NCBI GenBank assembly: GCA_003661775.1
Contig: QMWT01000063.1
Location: forward strand, 1 to 6,133
DNA length: 6,133 bases
DNA from: Thermoprotei archaeon
GTDB lineage: Archaea; Thermoproteota; Thermoprotei_A; Sulfolobales; Ignisphaeraceae
Direction of reading: 5' to 3'
Shown piece after piece: positions 1 through 4,064 of the stretch. Position numbers and translations under genes: made by a program. The notes under the pieces are model-generated. The model searched no databases. It saw only the letters and a list, made by a program, of their open reading frames with translations, and was not told the origin of the DNA. Position 1 is the stretch's first letter, and each line of letters opens with the position of its first letter.

Positions 1-1
1 C

Positions 2-412
2 ATTGACGCTTGTATGCTTGCTTCCATGGCCGCACTCATGTCAACGCGCATACCGGCCATCGACGTTGATAAAGAGACCGGGGAAGTTACAGTAAAGCGT
101 GAAGAAAGTCAAGGACTATTACCTGTATCCCGTCTTGTTGCGACTGTTTCGGTATACAAGATAGGTAATTACCTAGTAGTGGACCCTAATCAAGAGGAAG
201 AAGCTCTTAGCAGCGCCAGACTTTCAATAACCGTAACAGAGGAAGGACTCATAGCAGGGATGCAAAAAGCAGGATTGGATTACTTCACGGAGACCGAGAT
301 TGAGAAAGCTGTAGAGCTCGCCTTAAGCAACGCTCCTAAGCTTATAACGGCTGTAAGAGAAGCCACAAAGGATATAAGAGAGAAAGAGCGGGTTAACTTC
401 AAAGGTGGATAG
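2..412 (+). CDS. rrp42: Exosome complex subunit Rrp42 (C-terminal half, 5' end outside window)
   Basis: This is the C-terminal part of the archaeal exosome subunit Rrp42, an RNase PH-fold protein. Rrp42 pairs with the catalytic Rrp41 to form the hexameric ring that degrades or tails RNA 3' to 5' in the cytoplasm; Rrp42 itself is catalytically inactive and helps bind RNA (family knowledge). The frame is open from base 2 and reads IDACMLASMAAL, which matches the family's IDAASLASIAAL-type helix. It continues through the LPVSRLVATVSVYKIGNYLVVDPN strand region and the EEEALSSARLSITVTEEG segment of the second RNase PH domain, ending in a charged helix. About 136 residues are present of the usual 270-280, so the N-terminal half lies upstream, probably next to rrp41. 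The ATG at 14 is an internal Met, not the start. The next gene begins 2 bases after the TAG stop, so the two are almost certainly co-transcribed. Confidence 0.93.
   Translation: MDACMLASMAALMSTRIPAIDVDKETGEVTVKREESQGLLPVSRLVATVSVYKIGNYLVVDPNQEEEALSSARLSITVTEEGLIAGMQKAGLDYFTETEIEKAVELALSNAPKLITAVREATKDIREKERVNFKGG
404..410 (+). promoter_or_regulatory. Shine-Dalgarno-like site for rpl37ae
   Basis: GGTGGAT inside the last codons of rrp42 partly matches the archaeal Shine-Dalgarno consensus GGTGAT and lies a few bases before the ATG at 415. It supports translation of rpl37ae as a downstream cistron of the rrp42 message. Confidence 0.5.
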
Positions 413-414
413 CT

Positions 415-645
415 ATGGGGAGAACAAAGGTTGTAGGTATAGCTGGGCGCTTTGGAGCTAGATATGGTTCTTCACTTAGGAAAAAATGGAAAGAAGTTAT
501 GGAGAAGCGTTACAGTGAGTATACATGTCCTTACTGTGGTAAGAAGAGCGTTATGAAGAGAATAAGCGTAGGTATATGGCAATGCCCAAAGTGTGGTGCT
601 ATTTGGGCTGGCGCAGCTTATACGCCCTGGAGCGAAAAGAAGTAG
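415..645 (+). CDS. rpl37ae: 50S ribosomal protein L37Ae (eL43)
   Basis: This encodes a 76-residue zinc-ribbon protein of the large ribosomal subunit, of the L37Ae/eL43 family shared by archaea and eukaryotes. The N-terminus (MGRTKVVGIAGRFGARYGSSLRKKW) has the basic, glycine-rich rRNA-binding stretch of the family. The zinc ribbon is C38-P-Y-C41 and C57-P-K-C60, separated by 15 residues, followed by GAIWAGAAYTPW, a strongly conserved tail in this family. The length is normal (about 70-90 residues). The ATG lies 2 bases after the rrp42 stop with a GGTGG element upstream, so the start is well supported. The location beside rrp42 is the usual one in archaeal exosome superoperons. In many archaea rpoP follows directly; here it does not. 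Confidence 0.96.
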   Translation: MGRTKVVGIAGRFGARYGSSLRKKWKEVMEKRYSEYTCPYCGKKSVMKRISVGIWQCPKCGAIWAGAAYTPWSEKK

Positions 646-696
646 CCTCTGATATAAGCATACACTACATCTCGCTACTACGCAGAAGAGACCGCC

Positions 697-1266
697 TTGC
701 CACGGGTATTAATAACCACTTCTCATAGACCAACACAGCGCACACGCAGTTTTGTAAAAGATCTAGTCAATGTAATCCCTAGTTCACTAAGGTTCACGAG
801 AGGTAAAGCTACTTTTACTCACCTTGCAATAGCTGCACACGATCTTGGAGCAGATAGGGTAGTCATAGTAAGCAACAGGAAAGGTAATCCCGCTGTTATC
901 GATATCTATCGTCTCGTGTTTATTCCCCGAACAGCTCAGCTCTTTAGCTTGGAGAAGATCTGCCGAATAATGCTTAAAGGTGTTAAACTTAGTAGAGAGG
1001 CTAGGCATATTCAAAGACTCAATACGCTAAACTTCAATGTATACATAACATATCCCGAGGATGAAACAGCTGAAAAATTGGTTGAGTGCTTCACACAAGG
1101 ATTATATTTTCATGTTCTTGGCTCTTCTAAACCCTCAAGACCTTACATACTTGCTGAGGTAGTGCCAAAACCTAAGGCCTACTTGGAAGTTCGCTTTAAA
1201 ACCGATCAAGGAGTTTTTGTAGGACCAGTAATCAGAGTAAGTAGGGTCGAGATATGCATAAGGTAA
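697..1266 (+). CDS. Brix-domain (Imp4-like) ribosome biogenesis protein, TTG start
   Basis: This 189-residue protein belongs to the archaeal Brix/Imp4-like family, predicted to bind rRNA during ribosome assembly; the eukaryotic relatives Imp4, Brx1, Rpf1, Rpf2 and Ssf1 act in pre-rRNA processing. The N-terminus reads PRVLITTSHRPTQRTRSFVKDL. It is followed by a beta-alpha Brix fold with LRFTRGKATFTHLAIAAH and an ADRVVIVSNRKGNP segment. The second half-repeat ends in LEVRFKTDQGVFVGPVIRVSRV. The length is typical for archaeal versions (150-190). The start is TTG at 697: the frame upstream meets a TAA at 655 with no ATG, GTG or TTG between, and the TSHRP strand needs this start. No strong Shine-Dalgarno is visible before it. 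The 3' end overlaps pcc1 by 13 bases. Confidence 0.9.
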   Translation: MPRVLITTSHRPTQRTRSFVKDLVNVIPSSLRFTRGKATFTHLAIAAHDLGADRVVIVSNRKGNPAVIDIYRLVFIPRTAQLFSLEKICRIMLKGVKLSREARHIQRLNTLNFNVYITYPEDETAEKLVECFTQGLYFHVLGSSKPSRPYILAEVVPKPKAYLEVRFKTDQGVFVGPVIRVSRVEICIR

Positions 1267-1508
1267 AACTAATGATAGGGATGCCAGAAAAGAAAGTTCT
1301 AAAAGCACTATTTCAGAGTCTACAAGCTGAGTGCAAGGCACCTGTCGATAGAAGCGGGAGGAATACGGTAACTGTTGAAATGAATGACGAAAAGCTTCTG
1401 ATAACCATAACCTCTAAGACCGTGAGTAATCTCAGGGCTATCACTAACACATATCTTTACTTGATTTACGCTGCGCTTTCCAGCCTAGAAGCCGTTAATA
1501 AGCAGTAA
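1254..1508 (+). CDS. pcc1: KEOPS complex subunit Pcc1
   Basis: This 84-residue protein matches the Pcc1/CTAG family. Pcc1 dimerises within the KEOPS complex (Kae1, Bud32, Cgi121, Pcc1), which installs the universal t6A37 modification on ANN-decoding tRNAs in the cytoplasm. The fold can be read as a first strand (KVKLMIGM), a helix (EKKVLKALFQSLQAEC), two strands (NTVTVEMND and LLITITS), then the family's characteristic helix SNLRAITNTYLYLIYAALSSLE, which corresponds to the conserved LRALLNSYLRWI-type motif. The length is typical (75-90). ATG 1254 was chosen because the first beta strand would be lost from the in-frame ATGs at 1272 or 1281, although an AGGT precedes 1272. The gene overlaps the end of the Brix gene by 13 bases, so the two are probably translationally coupled. 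Confidence 0.85.
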   Translation: MHKVKLMIGMPEKKVLKALFQSLQAECKAPVDRSGRNTVTVEMNDEKLLITITSKTVSNLRAITNTYLYLIYAALSSLEAVNKQ

Positions 1509-1513
1509 TTAGA

Positions 1514-1523
1514 GATATTTATC
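1514..1523 (+). promoter_or_regulatory. Possible TATA box for prefoldin beta
   Basis: GATATTTATC in the 47-base gap between pcc1 and the prefoldin gene resembles an archaeal TATA box, with the core TATTTAT at 1516-1522. Its centre is about 37 bases before the ATG at 1556. With the usual 25-27 base spacing, transcription would start near 1545, giving a leader of about 10 bases. This suggests an internal promoter inside the superoperon. It is inferred from sequence alone. Confidence 0.4.
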
Positions 1524-1555
1524 CCACTTGCAAAGTCCTTGATACGGTGTAGGAA

Positions 1556-1921
1556 ATGGCAGAGCGTGTCCCTCCCGAAGTTCAACAGAATCTTGTTAAG
1601 CTTCAGCAATTACAAAACCAGCTTGCACAGATAGTCACCGAAAGAAATATCCTCCAAAATGAGCTTCGCGAGATCGAGAAGGCACTCGCTATCCTGCGAG
1701 AACTTGGTGAGGATGCCGAAGTTTATAGATCTGCAGGCCACTTACTTATACGTGTAAAAAAGGAGGATGCTGTGAAGGAACTCGAGGATAGGAAGGAGAT
1801 TATCGAAATCAGACTAAAGTCTTTAGAGAAACAAGAAAGTTTGGTGAGGTCACGTATAAATGAAGTTCAGAGCCAGGTGAACAAATATCTTGCGAAACTC
1901 TACGGAGGAAAGTCTTCGTAG
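1556..1921 (+). CDS. pfdB: Prefoldin subunit beta
   Basis: This encodes the beta subunit of the archaeal prefoldin (GimC) chaperone. It forms an alpha2-beta4 jellyfish-shaped hexamer that captures unfolded polypeptides in the cytoplasm and hands them to the thermosome. The 121 residues show the standard architecture: an N-terminal coiled-coil helix (about 5-48, PPEVQQNLVKLQQLQNQLAQ onward), a central beta-hairpin segment (about 50-70, GEDAEVYRSAGHLLIRV), and a C-terminal coiled-coil helix (about 71-115) ending in LAKLYGG. The length matches the family (115-125). ATG 1556 is preceded by GGTG at 1546-1549 with a 6-base spacing. A TATA-like box upstream suggests separate or additional transcription. 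Linkage to pcc1 and DUF3194 is the common archaeal arrangement. The 3' end overlaps the TTG-start form of the next gene by 32 bases. Confidence 0.97.
   Translation: MAERVPPEVQQNLVKLQQLQNQLAQIVTERNILQNELREIEKALAILRELGEDAEVYRSAGHLLIRVKKEDAVKELEDRKEIIEIRLKSLEKQESLVRSRINEVQSQVNKYLAKLYGGKSS
1875..1880 (+). promoter_or_regulatory. Shine-Dalgarno site supporting the TTG start at 1890
   Basis: AGGTGA is an exact match to part of the archaeal Shine-Dalgarno consensus (AGGAGGTGAT). It lies 9 bases before the TTG at 1890, inside the prefoldin beta coding sequence. The same bases encode prefoldin residues, so the match could be chance, but it favours the TTG start of the DUF3194 gene over the GTG at 1941, which lacks such a site. 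Confidence 0.45.
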
Positions 1922-2264
1922 AACTCCAAAAAGAGTTTATGTGAAGGAGCTAGGGCTTGACCTACAAAAACTAGATGAAGGTGCACTAACACATATTGCC
2001 TCAGTAGTAGAAGAAGCTATCAGGAAATCTCTTGAGGAAGTGTTAGGCCCTAGAATACTGAGGTATACTGTAACCGTCACTGTAGCAATCGAATCTGGAA
2101 GACTTGTAGTCTCAGTAGATACAAGTGTAACTTCGCGTGTACCTCCTACCTTAAGCCTAGAACATATAATCGATAGAGCTATAAAAAGGGGGTTTGACCG
2201 CGTTGAGTTACTCCTCAAGCAGAGATTTCTTAAAGAGGCTAAGAGAGATCATCGCGAAAACTAA
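1890..2264 (+). CDS. DUF3194 family protein of unknown function (pfdB-linked)
   Basis: I recognise this as the small archaeal DUF3194 protein that commonly follows prefoldin beta; its biochemical role is not established. The core, from about residue 20, reads ELGLDLQKLDEGALTHIASV, then a helix (VEEAIRKSLEEVLG), two beta strands (RYTVTVTVAIES and RLVVSVDTSVTS), and a C-terminal helix (LEHIIDRAIKRGFDRVELLLKQ). This gives an alpha-beta-beta-alpha layout with no visible catalytic motif. The start is ambiguous. TTG 1890 (124 residues) has AGGTGA upstream but overlaps prefoldin by 32 bases and adds a basic tail. GTG 1941 (107 residues) begins right at the conserved core and is closer to the usual family length, but has no good ribosome site. 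The 3' end overlaps the DHH gene by 62-71 bases. It is surely part of the same transcript as its neighbours. Confidence 0.78.
   Translation: MRNSTEESLRRTPKRVYVKELGLDLQKLDEGALTHIASVVEEAIRKSLEEVLGPRILRYTVTVTVAIESGRLVVSVDTSVTSRVPPTLSLEHIIDRAIKRGFDRVELLLKQRFLKEAKRDHREN
2188..2193 (+). promoter_or_regulatory. Shine-Dalgarno-like site deciding the DHH gene start
   Basis: GGGGGT differs at one base from GGAGGT of the archaeal consensus. It is 9 bases before the TTG at 2203 but abuts the TTG at 2194, so it favours 2203 as the start of the DHH phosphoesterase. It lies inside the DUF3194 coding sequence. Confidence 0.45.
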
Positions 2265-3291
2265 CAACATAGTCATCATGACTCATGCACGCGGCGATGT
2301 GGATGCCGTTGCTTCATCCATAGGCATGACATTCATGCTTAAGGCACTTGGCGCAAAAAACATAACCATTCTCTTTCCCGAGGGTGTGACCTTAGAAGCA
2401 CGCAAATTAATATCTTATGTTGATATAGCCGACGCAAATATCTTATTTGTGAAAAAACAGGACACTTGCTATTCTAGAATGCTAACAGATTCTACCTGTA
2501 TCGTGCTCGATACAGCAGATTCCAACCAGCTAAGAGCAGTCCAAGATGGAATCTCGCTGTGTAGATACGTTGTCGTGGTAGACCATCATGCCCACGGAGA
2601 TATGGCGAGACGGGCTAATTTAGTTCTCATCGACAAGAATTCATCGTCCACCTCCGAACTTATTCTGGAGCTGTTAAGAACTCTTAACGGTACTTTATCA
2701 TATAATAGTACGGTTCTTGAATGCTTACTTGCAGGTGTGCTTTCTGATTCACGCAGATTCCTCCATAACGTCTCCCCTAGAACATTCGAGCTTGTTAGTT
2801 GGGCTTTAACCAAAGGTGCCAAGTATAGCAAAGCTCTTGAACTTCTACGCACAGAAGTCCCGCCGTCTGCTCGCATAGCTAAATTAAAGTGCCTCGCCAG
2901 AGCCTGCATCATGAAGATAGATACTCTTTATCTGTGTATATCACATGTAGGTGCGTACGAAGCTGATTGCGCCAATTCTCTTATCGCTTTAGGCTGTGAC
3001 GCAGCATTCGTTTTCTCGGAAGATAAGAGCGCCAAAGCAGTCAGACTAGTGTTTCGGAGCAATACGGAATTTCTGAACAAGTTTGGAAGTGTGTACGAAA
3101 GCGTAATCAGGAGCATTTTGAAGGAGCTAGGAGGCAGTGCTGGTGGTCATGAACAAGCCGGAGGTGCTTTACTAAAAATCCGTAAGGTTGAAGAAGGAGT
3201 GCACGTGCTCATAAGCGTTCTCAAGAAAGCCTTAGGTACTGAGTTAGTGCCGTTGAAGGAACACAGAGTCTGTGGTGATAATACGTGGTGA
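2203..3291 (+). CDS. DHH/DHHA1-family phosphoesterase (NrnA/RecJ-like)
   Basis: This is a 362-residue protein of the DHH superfamily of metal-dependent phosphoesterases, which includes RecJ, archaeal RecJ-like exonucleases and the nanoRNase/pAp-phosphatase NrnA. Counting from TTG 2203, motif I is H28-ARG-D32-V-D34-A, motif II lies around LDTADSN (D103, D106), and motif III is D127-H-H129. An AGVLSDS motif sits at 177-183 with D182, like the GIxTDT motif of NrnA. The C-terminal DHHA1 substrate-binding domain ends with GGHEQAGG at 314-321. All metal ligands expected of an active enzyme are present. The substrate (short RNA, ssDNA or pAp-like nucleotide) cannot be decided from sequence. The start must precede the first strand (NNIVIMTHARGD), so only TTG 2194 or 2203 fits, and GGGGGT favours 2203. 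It overlaps DUF3194 by 62 bases and abuts the XPF nuclease, suggesting a nucleic-acid role. Confidence 0.88.
   Translation: MSYSSSRDFLKRLREIIAKTNNIVIMTHARGDVDAVASSIGMTFMLKALGAKNITILFPEGVTLEARKLISYVDIADANILFVKKQDTCYSRMLTDSTCIVLDTADSNQLRAVQDGISLCRYVVVVDHHAHGDMARRANLVLIDKNSSSTSELILELLRTLNGTLSYNSTVLECLLAGVLSDSRRFLHNVSPRTFELVSWALTKGAKYSKALELLRTEVPPSARIAKLKCLARACIMKIDTLYLCISHVGAYEADCANSLIALGCDAAFVFSEDKSAKAVRLVFRSNTEFLNKFGSVYESVIRSILKELGGSAGGHEQAGGALLKIRKVEEGVHVLISVLKKALGTELVPLKEHRVCGDNTW
3274..3279 (+). promoter_or_regulatory. Shine-Dalgarno site for the XPF nuclease gene
   Basis: GGTGAT matches the archaeal Shine-Dalgarno consensus exactly. It lies 5 bases before GTG 3285 and 8 bases before GTG 3288, so it supports either start and shows that the nuclease is translated by reinitiation or coupling from the end of the DHH gene. 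Confidence 0.6.
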
Positions 3292-4010
3292 GGATTTATG
3301 TGGATGAACGTGAAAAGAGTTCCGGAGTTCCCGAGATTTTGAGAGGACTAGGCGTCACCGTTATTTATCGAAGACTCGATGTAGGTGATTATATCGTTTC
3401 CGATAGAACTGCTATCGAGCGCAAAACAGCAGATGATTTTATAAAGTCCCTCATCGATGGCAGACTATTTGACCAGTGCAGAAGGCTTTCAGACGTTTAT
3501 GAGAAGCCCGTACTTCTCATCGAAGGAAGTCTAAGAAGAGCTCTTTCAAACTCTAGCATTAGACGTAATGCAGTGATAGGAGCACTAACAACGTTGATAG
3601 TAGATTTAGACGTGCATGTACTCTTCACTTATAATGCAAAAGAGTCAGCGTTTGCAATAAAGAGCATAGCGGAGAAAGAGCAACGCAGTGGAAGAAGTTA
3701 TGTTGTTTTACACAAAAAACCCAAGCTTTCTTCACTACGCGAGTGGCAACTGTACATACTGCAAAGCCTACCCTATGTGGGGCCTAAAGTAGCACAGCGT
3801 CTCTTAGAAACCTTCGGCTCAGTATATAGGGTGTTTACAGCCACAGTCCCCGAATTAGCCAAGATAGAAGGTCTAGGAGAGAAGAAGGCGGGTGAGGTAG
3901 TAAGGATTATACGAGCACCCTATACACCTGAGAAAGAGAGGCGTAGTCAAGCTAGGTCTATTATAGACTACCTTCTCAAAAACGAAGAAAATACCTCAAG
4001 TTCCCAGTAG
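3285..4010 (+). CDS. xpf: XPF/Mus81-family structure-specific endonuclease (short crenarchaeal form)
   Basis: This 241-residue protein is an archaeal XPF-type nuclease that cuts 3' flaps, splayed arms and nicked junctions in DNA repair and fork processing. The N-terminal ERCC4 nuclease domain begins with VRIYVDEREKSSG. Its active-site residues include D7, E8-R9, G34-D35-Y36, and the diagnostic I44-E45-R46-K47 with D51 (ERKxxxD). Tandem helix-hairpin-helix motifs follow, at about 159-180 (LPYVGPKVAQRLL) and 188-208 (AKIEGLGEKKAGEVV), which mediate DNA binding and dimerisation. There is no helicase domain, unlike euryarchaeal Hef, so it is the short crenarchaeal type that works with PCNA. The C-terminus has only a PIP-like segment lacking the usual glutamine position. 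The start is GTG 3285, or GTG 3288 which overlaps the previous TGA stop as GTGA. EF-2 follows, an arrangement I recall from Sulfolobales. Confidence 0.93.
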   Translation: MVRIYVDEREKSSGVPEILRGLGVTVIYRRLDVGDYIVSDRTAIERKTADDFIKSLIDGRLFDQCRRLSDVYEKPVLLIEGSLRRALSNSSIRRNAVIGALTTLIVDLDVHVLFTYNAKESAFAIKSIAEKEQRSGRSYVVLHKKPKLSSLREWQLYILQSLPYVGPKVAQRLLETFGSVYRVFTATVPELAKIEGLGEKKAGEVVRIIRAPYTPEKERRSQARSIIDYLLKNEENTSSSQ

Positions 4011-4021
4011 TGATCTGTAAG

Positions 4022-4029
4022 CTTAAAAA
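4022..4029 (+). promoter_or_regulatory. Probable TATA box of the EF-2 promoter
   Basis: CTTAAAAA in the 54-base gap between the nuclease and EF-2 genes resembles an archaeal TATA box. Its centre is about 39 bases before the EF-2 ATG. With a 25-27 base spacing the transcript would start near 4051-4053, leaving a leader of about 12-14 bases with no clear Shine-Dalgarno. A strong independent promoter fits a highly expressed factor. This is an inference from position and composition. Confidence 0.5.
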
Positions 4030-4032
4030 GCC

Positions 4033-4038
4033 TTTTCT
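4033..4038 (+). terminator. Possible U-rich terminator after the XPF gene
   Basis: TTTTCT, 23 bases after the nuclease stop, is a short pyrimidine run on the + strand like those at which crenarchaeal transcription often ends. It overlaps the putative EF-2 promoter. No stem-loop precedes it and the run is short, so confidence is low. Confidence 0.2.
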
Positions 4039-4042
4039 GCTA

Positions 4043-4062
4043 CCTAGACCCGGGTATCTAGG
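4043..4062 (+). repeat. Inverted repeat immediately upstream of the EF-2 start
   Basis: CCTAGA (4043-4048) and TCTAGG (4057-4062) are perfect inverted copies separated by 8 bases. Between and overlapping them is the palindrome ACCCGGGT (4048-4055). The repeat ends 2 bases before the EF-2 ATG and spans the predicted transcription start. It could be a protein-binding operator or a small hairpin. Only the symmetry is seen; the function is unknown. Confidence 0.55.
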
Positions 4063-4064
4063 CA

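Noticed and set aside
651..658. TATA-like GATATAAG before the Brix gene
   Set aside because: It is about 40 bases before the TTG and could be a promoter, but the match is weak and the genes around it look co-transcribed; too little evidence to list.
646..696. Possible C/D box small RNA in the gap after rpl37ae (a CTGA is present)
   Set aside because: There is no paired C box (RTGATGA) or internal D'/C' pair in the 51-base gap.
787..1341. Minus-strand frames opposite the Brix and pcc1 genes
   Set aside because: Their products show no motif, while the + strand encodes recognised proteins over the same bases.
2269..2285. Reverse-strand C-box-like ATGATGA and other TCATCAT occurrences
   Set aside because: They lie within conserved DHH coding sequence and have no matching D box at the right distance.
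1937..3116. Minus-strand frames opposite the DUF3194 and DHH genes
   Set aside because: They are antisense to DHH motifs and the DUF3194 core, with no recognisable product.
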